Assembly (NCBI GenBank): GCA_038373885.1
Contig: JAWZYV010002471.1
Coordinates: forward strand, 868,001-932,000
Source: Cheiracanthium punctorium
Lineage: Eukaryota; Arthropoda; Arachnida; Araneae; Cheiracanthiidae
Direction of reading: 5' to 3'
Length of the DNA stretch: 64,000 bases
Position numbers and translations under genes: made by a program. Shown here one piece after another: positions 44,166 through 56,947 of the stretch. The notes beneath the pieces were generated by a model. The model was not told the DNA's origin. It made no database searches and worked only from the letters and a program-made list of their open reading frames with translations. Position 1 is the stretch's first letter. Every line of letters begins with the position of its first letter.

Positions 44166-44977
44166 GACTTATTTCAAACAATAGAGTCCTCCAGTTACGG
44201 TTATAGCAAATTTCGAAATTTTTAATGTCAACGAAATATTTTTCTACGAAACTTGATCAGCGCTTTGAAAACCCATCAGTGGCATTGAAACGATGCATGT
44301 ATGACTGAAATTGCAGGCATAAAGCATTTGCAAAGAAGAGCACTGCAAAGAAGCAGTGACAGCCCAAGTGAGGAGAGATAAATTGGTTTTATTGGATTTA
44401 AAAGTTTTTAAGCGCCTTACTGTTAGTTTAAAATTTCTAGTGAATATTCCACTGAACTATGGGAATTTTGTCAATGCCCTTTTCAATACGATTAGTGCAT
44501 TTTAAAAATGTTATAATATACGTATATATGCATGATCCGTAAGTCGTGCACCTTTTTAAAGCTAAAGAACTCGCAAAGTTATAAAGAAAAACGTGTTTCT
44601 ACAGAAATATCCAGGATGATATCGGGTTTTTTTTATCACACATTTGTAACGCAAGTTACTTAAAAAGGTAGCAATATGCAGTTGTTAAATGATAAGCCTC
44701 TATTGATCTAACATTTTAATTGCAACACAGGATGGGGTGTATTTGTTCAGGGAATCTCACGCTCAGTAAGCAATTTCTGAAAGCCAAGTTTCTGGCTTAT
44801 CGCGTGACGAGCCGACATTTCTCATTCACATTATCTTCTAGATCACCCAGCCTGACAGCGTGTGGGTTCTGCCTAGTAGTCAGCCGCCTTCAATTTGGGC
44901 TCCTTTCTTGTCAGTCGTACGAAAGGATATGCTCGACCAACACCTCCTACATATAGAAAGCCAAACAAATCTAGTTT
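44166..44977. other. Non-coding stretch
   Basis: Nothing recognised. The frames at 44720-45087 are overlapping and motif-free. Confidence 0.5.
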
Positions 44978-45322
44978 TGACGTCATCAGTAGGCCTTCAA
45001 ATAATGACATCATCACGGTTTTATTTTCGTACAGTAAAACTATTTCAATTTTCTGGTGAATGCTACAAGTATTCGAAAATAAGGTAAGAATAAAAATTAA
45101 AGTACCTTTGTGATACAAAACAATTCATTATGATTTATTTCCTTATTACGTTACATAATCAGTCACAGTTAAAATCTTGCTTTGTCGTAAATTTAATTTT
45201 TCTATCTCAAATCATTAAAATAGTGGTTTGCATTAGTAAATTCACCATCAATTTTAAATAGTTTTAATTTATCCAAATAAAACTGTGATTACGTCACTTT
45301 TGGAGGCCTACTGATGACGTCA
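44978..45322. mobile_element. TIR element (345 bp) with TGACGTCA ends
   Basis: About 50 bp at each end are inverted repeats: TGACGTCATCAGTAGGCCTT... on the left and, inward from the right, TGACGTCATCAGTAGGCCTC..., both continuing through TGACRTNATCAC and GTTTTATTT. The family is not recognised and no target duplication is obvious. Confidence 0.8.
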
Positions 45323-48292
45323 CATACCGTGGTCTTACCCGTTTCGCACACGGGGAAGTATGAGTGAGATAATCGTTTCAATCATCATCGGGTAAGCAAT
45401 CTAAAATTTAAAAATGTGAGAGTGAAAGGAAAAGTGCATTCTTTCGATTTTAAAAATGTGACTAACTTGATCATTATAGGAGTAAGACCCGAATTAGGCA
45501 TTCAGAGGATTTGTCCTAATACTTTTGGGGGGGACCCCCTATAATACAGTCGCAAACTATTGACACATACAGTCACAGTGTAGAAATATTTGTTCAAAGC
45601 GCGTGCATAAGGAGAGGAGTTCAAAAACAATCTTTTCCAAAGATATTTAAAAACAATACTTTTTTAATGAGCAAAAGTTATGCTTCAAATGAAGTCAATG
45701 TCACGTCGATGAATCTTCCGTGGTGGAACGATCTGCACCACCACATGACGTTTGTTCTGTTCCTGAATTCGGAGTGAACAAATATTTTTGCACGGTGACG
45801 TTTGTTGTAAAAGTGCATCTCTGTTTATTGTCATTAATCAATAATATCGGTTTATTTCAATAGCTGTTACTTTTGAAGAATTTTGTTTTTAATTCCCTGC
45901 CTACTACTTAGGCTACAAAGAACTTAGTACAATTCAAATTATAAATGTCTTTAGCAATGCTTTTTTAAATTACCTATGTTTCCTGATAGATATTCCGTTA
46001 GTTCTGATTCTAAGCAACACTTATGACTGATTCACAAATATTAATTAAAACCTACTTATTAAGCTGGAACTCTAGTTTTAACTAATATTCAAAACTTTTA
46101 AATCAAGTTTTAACCATAACTTTTCATTAAAAAGTATTTTTCACAAGCAAATATATAGAGAGTGATATACATTCATGCAATACTAGTAATTTTGTATTTT
46201 TCTTCTTGATTTTAGCTTGCTTTTAACTATCCTTATATACTACAATATAATATGAAATTGAATAATTGAATATTTATCAAAACATCACTAAAGATACTAT
46301 TAAACCAGTTCAACTTATCTATTCCATTAGTCTAATAAGAGATTAAGTCGTAAGCAAACTTAAATGCATTTCAACATATATATAAAATGCATATTATGTT
46401 CTTTAAACTTGTTTATGCACATTTCAGTACCTTTAGTGAATTTTTCGAAACGATAACTGTCAGTATTATCATTAAATATTACCTATCCATAAATTTATTT
46501 CCTTCCGTTTTTACGCGGGAAAGGTCTTAAATTTAATTTGCCTAATTTCTCTATAAATATTAATGTGTTCCTTTAGGATATGTTTCTTTATTTAATTTTT
46601 TTTCTGAACAGCTTTGCACTTTGATTTTTTCTTTTTTGAGTTTTATGCATGATAAATTTTAATTAAATACTTTAATAAAAGAATTTTTTCCAATTATTTA
46701 TCTCAATTTTATTAAATTACGCATGCATTGTAATACTTTGATTCCATAAATAATATTTGCTTTCTGCTATCTCAATTCCAATTTTCTTATAAAAAATTGT
46801 TTATTTTTTATACAGGATATACCAAAAGATAAAAATACATTTATTTTTGCAAAGTCGAACTTTTAAAATAAATCTATTCACATTTATCGAACGTAAAATC
46901 TTCTAAAAGAGCATTATACTTTACATTTGAGAGTACTGAGTAACATATAAATTTTAATTTTGTGTCTCAGAACAACATTTTAGATATTTTAAATAAACGT
47001 AAAAAAAATATTACTTTATGCATATTTTTGTAATCCATTTATAGTTTAAAAAAAAGTCATCAAAAGCAACATTAACGTAAAGGAAAATACTTACAAATCT
47101 TACGTCGGAACTTTAAATAAAATTTCATTCCATTCATATATCCCTCCAAATTTTATATCCACTAAAGGCATATTTTCATTCATGAGAATTTATTACCTCA
47201 ACATACCTTTGTGTGCTCTTTCAACAGATATGCAAAACGAAGAGGTAACTGCAATTTTTTTGATCCCCAAATGGCTCGGCTAAATCATTTATTTATATAT
47301 CATTTATTTATACATGATCAGAATAAATTTTAACTAAGGTTGAGCCACGGATTGCAACTTGCTGCACTTCCACAAAAAGTGAAATGTATGCTACTACAAA
47401 TGCTTTTAAAAAATTTGCAAAAGTTACGGCATAAAATCATATGTAAATGATCTAAAATTTAAAGTTTCCACGACAGCTTTATGTAAGTAGTATTGCTTTT
47501 CTTTAATTTTGTTATACTTGTGTTTACTTTTTTGTTAAAATAAACTCCATAGTATTAAATCTTGTTTAAAACTATTATTATGGTTTAAAACATTGTTTAA
47601 AATGAATGGATGTTACGCTGTTTTTTTTTTTGGGGGGGGAGGGCTATATACCACATAAATAGTATTTTTTTGTTGTTGTTCGTGATTCCATTGAGATCCC
47701 AAGTTGAAATTTCGCAGTGAGTTTATAAAACTTCTAGGGAATTAGTACAATTTTTCTCATATTAAATGTTTTTAATCAAACTTTAAAATTTATTTTTTTT
47801 TTAATTTATCAAAAACATAAAGTAATGCTGTCATGTTACATATCATTTTCAAGCTTGTGATTTCTAGAATAAAATGATACTTTTATTTTTTAAATATTTT
47901 AATTCCATGTTGATTGATAAAGGTTTATGTGCGGCATAGTGCATTATAAAACATATTACATAGTGCAATATTTGAAACTTTTTGGATTTTTAAGCTCTTG
48001 TTATACCAGAATAAAATGAGAAAAAAATACAAATATTGATTTGAGAGTCTCTTTTATTCTACTTTATGTATACTTAAAATGAAAACAATTGAAAATAGTA
48101 AGATAAAAATCATTGGATCACTTGGCATGGAATGACGCAGTCAGTTTTTTAAACTGTTTTGAAACCAGTAACTAATTCTGGAAGACAAAATAAAGCTCCT
48201 GTAACTTCTTCTGCACTCCAAAATAAAACATAGTACACTTTTATATGATAAATGTCAGTAACAATTGTTTGTGTCCGTTTTCACAAAAATAG
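45323..48292. other. Long AT-rich non-coding stretch
   Basis: No frame of note, no paired termini and no RNA gene seen across about 3 kb. Short G-run and C-run patches lie near 45523-45540 and 47626-47643. Confidence 0.6.
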
Positions 48293-48294
48293 TA

Positions 48295-49222
48295 GAGGAG
48301 AAGAGGGTATTATGGAATAGTCGGGAAATATGGAATACCGAGTTCTTGGCTCTGTTAGTTGCTATTGCCACAAGGGAATACCATGAACAACTCAAGAAAG
48401 ATTCCCGTCTTACAATGCAGTAAGAGTTGACCGCTCTCTGTTGCCGTACCACTCGCTACAGAACAAAGTATGTTTTGTGATTTTCAAGAGTTTTTATGTA
48501 GATAAGTTTTCAAACATTTTAACTTACTAGTAAACACGTGACATGAAAATTGGTGTTACGCATAATGTACACCAAGAGAATGGTAGTTTGTTGTACTGTG
48601 GTTATTTTTTAGATGACAGTGTTTTGCCAATTAGTTTTAAAGGTTCGCTTTCCGAGATGGCGTGTCGGGTATTAAGGAATACTGGGTAATACTGTAATGG
48701 ATTTCATGTCATTCACTAAAGAACCGGAAAGCAAAGATGCTGAATGCATCTTTTGTCACGAAAAATTCTCTAAAGATCAACGACGATAAGCTTGGATTCA
48801 AAGATCCAGCTGTTCTCTGTGACCACCATGACTGTACCGGAGCAAAGAAAGAAGATTATATCTAAAACTTTTATAAATCGACTCGAAGCAGAAATGACTC
48901 CAATATAATGATTTGAACTACAAAACATAAAAATTTAGTTTTATAGTAACAAATAACTATATGAAGCAATATGAATTGCTTTTCACCGGTTTAAACCATC
49001 TATTCCATATTACCCGACTATTCCATATTATACTCCATTCGCAACTTTTTTTTAAATATTCTTTTCTATAACAACAAAATAAATTGTTTATTTCTTTGCA
49101 ATTGACATTTCATTACGATTCATTATAGCATGTACTCATGCTGCTTTTGGCGATTTTATTTAAAAATCTATGAAGTTGCAATTAGAAATGTAAATGGTAT
49201 TCCAGAATAACCTCCTCTCCTC
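48295..49222 (+). mobile_element. pogo-like DNA transposon relic, uninvaded copy
   Basis: TIRs GAGGAGAAGAGGGTATTATG and (inward) GAGGAGAGGAGGTTATTCTG are flanked by TA at 48293-48294 and 49223-49224. The interior (about 48740-48880) holds decayed coding: ECIFCHEKFSKD, then WIQ and HDCTGAKKEDYI, separated by stops and frame changes. A CxxC...WIQ...H-x-C...YI order is reminiscent of the PHD-like zinc motif at the C-terminus of some pogo/Tigger proteins. No DDE core remains. It is the empty-site relative of 40070-41634. Confidence 0.78.
48742..48878 (+). pseudogene. Relic of a transposase C-terminal zinc motif
   Basis: In one frame GAATGCATCTTTTGTCACG gives ECIFCH and continues EKFSKDQRR to a TAA; further pieces in the same and a shifted frame give AWIQ and HDCTGAKKEDYI. 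The matching piece in the inverted copy at about 40795-40850 keeps C-N-G-K-F-S-K-D. The upstream catalytic part is absent, so both copies descend from a deletion derivative. Confidence 0.5.
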
Positions 49223-49917
49223 TACTTATATTGGTAATCCATGGACTCCTTAAGTGCATATATCATAATATTTGACAGTAAAATAATCAAACAAACATTC
49301 CAAAATAAAACTTTTATTGTTTTCAGTTATAAATTACAAAATACAAAGTTTTTAACTTACGCTAGAGAATTTCATTACACTACTCCACACATCATTTCTT
49401 TAATTTACATGCATATCACCAGCAGTTAGCAAAGTTAGTAAACTCAGATTAATGACTTGAGAAGCGGGGAAGTATTCTATAAGCTGAGAAGACACTTAGG
49501 AATTTTCTGCTTAAGTGTCATCCCTCTTGTGTTGTGTTCACAAATATTAAATTTTTGTTTGAAAGGGTCTCGAACATTTTTAGAATGTTTCTTCCATCCC
49601 TCTTCTCTACAGGATGTCCCAAAAAGGAGGTACCACGCTTTAATTCTTTATGTATTAGAGATATGTTGAATAATGTAACTAGGAAAAAATGGCCAAAATA
49701 ATGTAGGAAAAAATACTATGCTAAGAAAAAGATCTCGTTAATTTATGATTTAATAGACGTACAAGTAAGTCTTTCGGGGTACACACAAGACTTTTTTGCA
49801 TATTTGTGTTTTCTGCAAGCTCAGGATAATTGACAAAAATGTACTAAGAATAGGTTCCAACTTTTACCTACTAAACATAAAAGAAAACATTTTTTAGAAA
49901 GTTCTGTGGAAACTAAT

Positions 49918-49950
<33 letters not shown>

Positions 49951-50859
49951 TCTAAAACTTTCAGCTGTGGAAAATTGTATTTTTATAACAGTTATTTAAT
50001 CCTTTGAAACAGAGTTAATCTGAAATAATAATGGGAAAAAAAGATGTCACTTTGCTTTTTATTTATTTTCAATTGCAGAGAGTACATAATGGGAAAAAAA
50101 ACTTTAAAACAAAACAAAAACAAAACGACGAAACATAAAATTGATCGACATTTCTTTTCTTTCAAATTTACGCCACGAAATTCCAGATTGTGAAAACATT
50201 GTGATAAAATTTTAACTCCATCGACAAAAAAATATTGTTATTTATAGTATTTTGTTTTCTATATTTCCTGAAACGGATGTGTGAGTACCGGATTCCAGGA
50301 AAAGTATGTTATCATTCATTGTTATTATTTTTCTATTTCTTCAGTGTGAAATAGCTTTTATGCGATCTATGGCTTTCTGCAACAGTTTTGGGACTTCCTG
50401 TTTCAGATATCAATTCTTTTAGTTTCTAAGCATTTCCTTATTAATGTAGAATTCCCTTTTGCAGTTTATTTTATGCTGCATCTGGAACCTTCTCTTCATT
50501 TGTTTATTTATAGGTCAGGGGTGCATTTTTTTCTGCATTAATATAGGCATTTGTAGAAACGATGTATTTTAAAAAATAAAAGAAAAAATCATAGAAAAAT
50601 CCGGATAACCCCCTCCCCTCCAAGAAAAACAGTGAAAAAATGTTGTTTGTTGTAAACAAATGTTGTTTGTTTAATTGTTTGAAGTTTTTTAGTAAAATAT
50701 ATCTAACTTCATTTCTTTTTATCCGAAATGAAAATCACTTTTTATTTTCAGATAGTATGTTTTCTGATGCTATACTAAATTTTAGGGTGATAAACTCAGT
50801 AGTTTTTTAGAAAAGTGTACCAAACTGACGTACTGTTCAAAAATTTTCGTTCTCATTAA
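49223..50859. other. Non-coding AT-rich stretch
   Basis: No gene recognised. TACAGGATGTCCCAAAAA near 49611 resembles a Tc1/mariner-type end, without a partner. Confidence 0.55.
49925..49951. repeat. (TA)n microsatellite
   Basis: The sequence is TGTG followed by an uninterrupted TA run. Confidence 0.85.
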
Positions 50860-51369
50860 CCCTTTGAGGCGCAACCCTTTCCCAATGCTGAAAAAAGGGC
50901 AGCCGTTGCCATCGCTCGACTTAACTACCAGCAAAATGGCGGACGATCGAAACGTTCATCGCGTGCCACAGATCTCGAGACCCTTTTTTGACGACAGCTG
51001 GCTGTGCCCGGCACAGCCAGCTGCGTCAAAAAACGGTCTCTAGATCTGTGGCACGCGATGAACGTTTCGATCGTCCGCCATTTTGCTGGTAGTTAAGTCG
51101 AGCGATGGCAACGGCTGCCCTTTTTTCAGCATTGGGCAATCTGTCCAGCTGTTTTCGCGTTCTTCCATTTTTCAGCAGATGTCAGTGCTGTTAAAAATAA
51201 CCGTGACCATTTTTCTACGGGATATGACGTGCTAAAAAGTAAAGGATTCTCATGGAGCTATGTCACCCGCAACTATTTTTATAGAAATCAAATCTATTCT
51301 TCGTGACTGGCAGCAGTCAAAACGTCAGAGCTTGGTGTTCCCAGAGCGGGACCACTGCGCCTTAAAGGG
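50860..51369. mobile_element. piggyBac-type MITE (510 bp), palindromic form
   Basis: The ends CCCTTTGAGGCGCA and (inward) CCCTTTAAGGCGCA are flanked by TTAA at 50856-50859 and 51370-51373. Positions 50881-51136 form a nearly perfect palindrome with 128-bp arms centred at 51008-51009 (GGCTGTGCC C GGCACAGCC), containing AACGTTCATCGCGTGCCA and its complement. The right 230 bp are single-copy and match the relative at 40921-41283. It is GC-richer than its flanks and has no coding capacity. Confidence 0.85.
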
Positions 51370-51373
51370 TTAA

Positions 51374-52467
51374 ACAGTTCTTAAAAACTAATTTATGAGT
51401 GGAAATAATTTTTTATTTTATAGGTAGACTATAATGTGAGTACATAAAGCGTACAAAAAATTTCATTTCTATCTCTATTTTTAAATAAAATACATTATGT
51501 TAAATCTTTTGTAAAAACTGTCTGTTTTTACTCGTCGAGATGTTACATGTGTCCTTAAAGCTATAATGATTGGATTTTTTTTTTTTTTTGACTGTGGGGG
51601 GGATATATAAGATCTTTATTAAATAGTTGTATATTGTGCGATGTGTCTCAAAGCAATCTCTCGAGTTAATTTATTAATAAAATATTTAATTTATTTAAAA
51701 ATTTAGAAAATTTTTAATTTTATATAAATTACAAACATTGAGGTTATGTTTGGAACGCAATATCTAAGAAATAGTTACTTTGTTTGGTAATGCTCAAACT
51801 TTTATTTTTTTTTAAATATTAAATTTTTTTCAGTCGGAATTTTGTTAATGATGTGTCTTATTTCTCCTTTGAGCTCTGGAATGGTTTTTCCTTTTCAGTA
51901 AACCCCAAAGAAAGAAATCTAATGACGTGAAAACACGCTAACTTGTTTGTCAATTCACATCATCAGGGTGACTTTTCGAACTGTCACAGTGAAATTTCCA
52001 TAATTTTTGTACTGATTCTTCACACTGCTCAAGAACTGCTCAAGTGTGAATTTCTGTACGACTTTACTTCAATACTTATTGATGCCAGTTTAAAATCTCA
52101 GTGCGTAGTGTTCACCAAACGCACACGCACACAAAAAAAAATGTAATATTAAATGTCAAATCGTTCTGAGACTTACAATCGGACAAGCCAAATAAGAAAG
52201 GCATGAAGTCGTGACAGTCAAAAATATTCGGTGAAATCAATCAGTTAATGCGAGCGTCGCATATAAAATGGGATGTCACATGATGTAACACACCACATAT
52301 TCTCAAATTCAGTAGGCAGTCTGAGCCTCAAGAGCTGTGTTCATACATAGAAAATGACCCTTGCACCGATAGTGAGGCGCAGGTTAAACAATGAAACCAG
52401 CGCCTAGAACAGAAGGTGCATCCCCATGCATCTCAGAACAAACAAAATGTTTACCTTTTAAACATTT
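51374..52467. other. Non-coding AT-rich stretch
   Basis: Nothing recognised; the frame at 51943-52146 has no motif. Confidence 0.55.
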
Positions 52468-52468
52468 A

Positions 52469-54300
52469 TCTTCTTATAAATAAAAATGAAATTCTGTTTG
52501 TTTGTTTGTTTATTTGTTTGTTTGTTTGTGGATTTGAGTTGTATACAAATCCACAAAAATGGACCTATCAGCCTGAAATTTTGCACAGATATGTAAAATA
52601 ATATAGAATAAATCATAGTCCACTTTAAAACTTTGAAAGTCCACCCGTTCCCGGAATTTAAGAGATTTTTTATGTTCTCCACGCAAAAAGCTTTCCGTAA
52701 TTGTAACCCCTGTAGTGAAAAAAGTGTGAAATAAGGATTGTGGTTGCCATGTGTGGCGATTTTGCCGAATGAGATGTTTTAAATTCTCAAAGTAAAAATA
52801 AAAGAATAATAATGATTTTTTTGTTAGTTTATATTCGTAAGGTTATATTTTTTTAAATTATAATATCGTGTTCATGGGAAATCGGAGCAGGAATGAAATG
52901 TTTTATACGCAAAACAATAAGAATTGAAGATTTCCGAGGCTAATATGTTAAAATTTTTTAGTTTGGCGAAAAAATAAAATGGCTCAAATGCCGAGAAAGT
53001 GAGTTCTAGCGGTTTGCACAGTTTCCAGCTTGGCGCAATTTACAGAGAGCTTAAGGAAACGGATTTTTGAAAACAAGTGCAAAGGTTTTATTAGAATACA
53101 GCGTTAAATTTTAATGATCAATGCGAAAATAATGCAGTTATTAAGGGATTTCAAGCGATCTACAGCATTCTCGCGATTTTGAGGAGGATTCTAATGCTTG
53201 GCGCTATTTATTGTAATTTAATCGTCTGCTATTTGGGTTATGAATACACCTGCGTGTAAGTTTTTGAAATTTTCATTCAGTTGGAATTGTGCATTTTTCT
53301 GAGCAGCTTTTCTGCATCTAATGTATTACATCCAGAAAAAAGGATGTTAGAAATATCAATTTTAATTTTGTTTAATCACACTCATGAATAATGATACACT
53401 TTCCAACTTAATGAAAGAAGGAATGAAAATAGGGAAGACCCATGGATTATAACTCTTTTTATATATAGCACTTTAGTGCGTATTTAAAAATCTGAAAGTG
53501 TGTCAGATTTTCTATGATTCTAGCGCTTGGCGCAATTTAATGAGAGGGTATTTTTAAAAACAAGCGTAGGTTATCTTAAAAATAAAAATAAAATTAAGTT
53601 TGCCAATTTGTTGATTTGGGTAGTATACAATTCCACAAAAATGGACCTGTCAGCCTAAAATTTTACACAGATATGTAAAATAATATAGAATAAATGATAG
53701 TCCACTTTAAAACTTTGAAACTCCACTTAAAAACGTTTTCCTCCTGAATGGTTCTCTTAATTTCCGTTCCCGGAATTTAAGAGATTTTTTATGTTCTCCA
53801 CGCAGAAAGCTTTACGTTATATTAACCCCTGTAGTGAAAAAAGTGTGAGAAATAAGCATCTTGGTTGCCATGTGTGGCGATTTTGCCGAATAAAATGTTT
53901 TAAATGCTTAAAGTAAAAATAAAAGAATAATAATGATTTTTTTAGGTTATTTTTTTAATTATAATATTGAGGGCCCATAAGAAATGAGAGCAGGAATGAA
54001 ATGTTTTATACGCAAAACAATGAGGATCGAAGATATCCGAGACTAATATGTAATTTTTTTTAGTTTGGCGAAAAAAAAAATGCCTGATAAGCCGATTTTT
54101 AGAGAGTGAGTTCTAGCGGTTTGCACAGTTTTAGGCTTTTTGGCGCAATTTACTGAGAGCTTATGGGAATAGCATTTTTGAAAACAAGTGTATAGGTTTT
54201 CTTAGAATACAGCATTAAATTTTAACTATCCGTGCAGAAATAATGCAGTTATTAGGGCATTTCAAGCGATGTAGCTTCAGAATTCTCGCCAATTGAGTAC
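52469..54300 (+). mobile_element. Helitron-like element, 5' end with internal direct duplication
   Basis: A|TCTTCTTATAAATAAAAATG at 52469 followed by TTTGTTTG repeats has the form of a Helitron 5' end. A block starting CCACAAAAATGGACC recurs 1,081 bp downstream (52551 and 53632), with shared passages GGAATTTAAGAGATTTTTTA and GTTGCCATGTGTGGCGATTT. A third diverged copy occurs from about 55770. The distal part of the first copy (53380-53520), ending in a hairpin AATCTGA/TCAGATT, contains one unit of the family that forms arrays A and B. A 3' terminus of its own is not identifiable. Confidence 0.6.
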
Positions 54301-54607
54301 ATTGATTTAACTTGGGGGAAATCCGCCAAATTTCAGAAAATTGAAATCTTCGAATTTAGTACATCGAGGTAACGATGAATAAAACATGTTATAGTTGATA
54401 ATTTAAAAAATGCGGCTGTATTAAGGGATTCCAGATTTCAAATGAATGCCTGGCGGTCGAACCATTTCCCATTTTGATTGCTGCTAAGTCAATGCTTCGA
54501 ATGATTCCCTGAAAAAACTCTTGCAAAATGGCGTATGCTGGCACTTTGGCGAGGCTTAGATTTGAAACTGTATTTTACTCGAGACTGGTATATACGTATA
54601 ATAAGAC

Positions 54608-55630
54608 TGGTTATAGATAAAAATGAATGTTGGTATGTGTGTAGGAGGTTGAAAAACTCCAGCACCGTTTAACCGATCACCATGAAATTTGGTTCACCTA
54701 AGTCTTTTATCATGGAGAAGATTTTTATGCTATCCGTTTTCCTCTAACTTTTCACTAGGTGGCGCAGCAGAACGTCGAATTCTATTCCGTTTAGCCGTTT
54801 GCTATGCGAATATCGTCCAACCAATTTCGATGAAATTTGGTACACGCGAATATTAGAACACGGAGAATATTTTTCACTATCCATTTGCTGTAACTTACCG
54901 CTAAATAGCGCTGCAACGCATCAACTTCTATACCGTTCGACCGATCGGCATAAAATTTTTTATACTTACACATTTGAGAACGAAGAATATATTCTAACTG
55001 CGTTACTTTTGATGTTACTCACAATTAGATGGCACTGCAATGCATTATTATTTTAACTCGCCACTAGATGACGCTGTAAGGCCAAATTTTTGACCATTCA
55101 AACGGTGGCTATGAAAATCAGTATACATAGCTATTTGAACAATGAGAATATTTTGGCCTTATCCATTTTGCTATAACTCGCCACATGACGGCGCTGTAGC
55201 AAATCATTACTTTAATTAACCACTAGATGGCCCTGGAGTGCGAAAATAGGTATACATAGATATTTGAACACGGGGAAGCGTTTGGCACGATCCATTTTCC
55301 TATACTTGACACTAGATGTCGCGTCAACACATGAACTTCAAGACTATTCAGCCGATCGTCATGAAAATTCGTATACATCGATATCTGAATGCGAAGAATA
55401 TTTTTGCCGTATCCGTTTTGCTAAAACTCGCCACTAGATTGTGCTACGCCGCATCGCCTTCTGCACCGTAAAAACGATTGCCTTGAAATTCAGTATGCAT
55501 GATTATTGAACACAATATAACGCGATATCCATTTTGCTATATCTCTTTATTACAATAAATAGTAATCACAACAAATATTAATATCAAAAAGTCCATTCAT
55601 TCCCGTGCGAAGAACGGGTACTTCAGCTAG
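54608..55630 (+). mobile_element. Helitron-like element with degenerate repeats, CTAG 3' end
   Basis: The 3' end is clear: hairpin arms CCCGT (55602-55606) and ACGGG (55614-55618), then CTTCAGCTAG ending at 55630 before a T. The 5' end is decayed (TATAGATAAAAATGAATG near 54612). Inside, a unit of about 130-150 bp with ACTCGCCACTAGATGRCGC, CCGATCGYCATGAAA and ATATTTTTGCC variants repeats about seven times. Confidence 0.75.
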
Positions 55631-55665
55631 TGTATTTATATAAATGTATAATAGTAAAATTTTAA

Positions 55666-56947
55666 TCTATCTATATAAGTAAAACAATGTGTAAACTGTC
55701 CGTTAGTTAGTTTGTTTGTTTGTTTGTCTGTGTCTCGCGTAGCTCGCAGACGGGTGATCGTAAATCTACAAAATTTTGTATGGAAATTCTCCAGGACGGG
55801 TCCCGACATACCTCGAAGCGAGTTTTTCGAAATTCGAATTATTTTAGGAGATATCGATAAAAAAAGTGTCACAAAAGGCAAATTTTTGCTCTTGCCATTT
55901 CGCAATTGTAACCCCGCAGTGGAAAGAGTGAAGATTAAGCGTATCCAGGTTGCCATATTTGGCAAGTTTATTAAATGATTCAGACTCTAGAAGTAAAAAC
56001 AAAAGAATAACGATTTTTTTTTGTTTAGATAATTTCTAAGGTTATTTTTTAATTAAAATATCGTGTGCATGTGCAATCAGAGCAGGAATGAAAAGTTTTA
56101 CACTCAAAAGAAAAATAGGATTTGTAAATTTTCCGAGACTAAAATGTGCAACTTTTTAATTTGGCGAAAAATAAAATGGTTTATGTGCGATTTCGAGGAG
56201 GATTCTAACGCTTGGCGCTATTTATCGTAATTTAATCGTCTGCCTTTTGGGTTATGAATACACTGAGAATAAGTTTTTGAAATTTTCATTCAGTTGGAAT
56301 TGTGCATTTTTCTGCGCAGCTTTTCTCCATCTATTTCTAATGAATTACACCCAGAAAAAGGATGTTAGAAATATCAATTTTAATTTTGTGTAATCACACT
56401 CATGAATAATGATGCACTTTCCAACTTAGTGGAATAAGGAAAGAAAAAATGGAAGAACCGTGGATTATAATACGCTTTTAATATATAGCGCTTTAGTGCT
56501 TTTTTAAAATCTGAAAGTGTGTCAGATTTCCTTACTTTTTTTTTCCTTTCCGTTTTTTCATAAAGGCCAATATATCCAGAAGCTCTTCAGAATTAATATA
56601 GGACGAAAATAATTTATACCTTTTTGTATGTTTTTATCACTAAACTCCATCTTATTTTTGTAAGCAGGAGCGGCCCGACACGGTAAGCATAGCGTCGGGG
56701 CGCCGGCTTCGAAGGGGCGTCATTTTTAACTTAAAAACTAAGTAGAACATAAAAGGAAGCGTCTTTTTTTATGTTAGCAGGGGTCTCTACACTTACCCTA
56801 GGGCCGCTCCTGTTTGTAACCATCTTAATTTTAAATTCCATTCTGAATCCGAGAGATTTCAGTGCCAAGGAAGCCAGTGAGAAACAGGATTCTCTCCGAA
56901 CAAGATTTATTAAGATGGCGAACCAACTGGTCGCCGGAGGCGGCTAG
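55666..56947 (+). mobile_element. Helitron-like element (A|TC ... CTAG|T)
   Basis: The 5' end is A|TCTATCTATATAAGTAAAA at 55666, and the 3' end is the short hairpin CGCC-GGA-GGCG followed by G and CTAG at 56944-56947. The interior (56200-56545) repeats the distal half of the element at 52.5-53.5 kb, including the hairpin ATCTGA...TCAGAT at about 56508-56530. A hAT MITE sits at 56665-56812. Confidence 0.68.
56665..56812. mobile_element. hAT-type MITE (148 bp) nested in Helitron
   Basis: Perfect 12-bp ends CAGGAGCGGCCC/GGGCCGCTCCTG are flanked by TTTGTAAG (56657-56664) and TTTGTAAC (56813-56820), an 8-bp duplication with one mismatch. Confidence 0.88.

Noticed and set aside
52458..52682. Minus-strand frame with KQTNKQTNKQ
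   Set aside because: It is a translation of the TTTGTTTG repeat at a Helitron 5' end.
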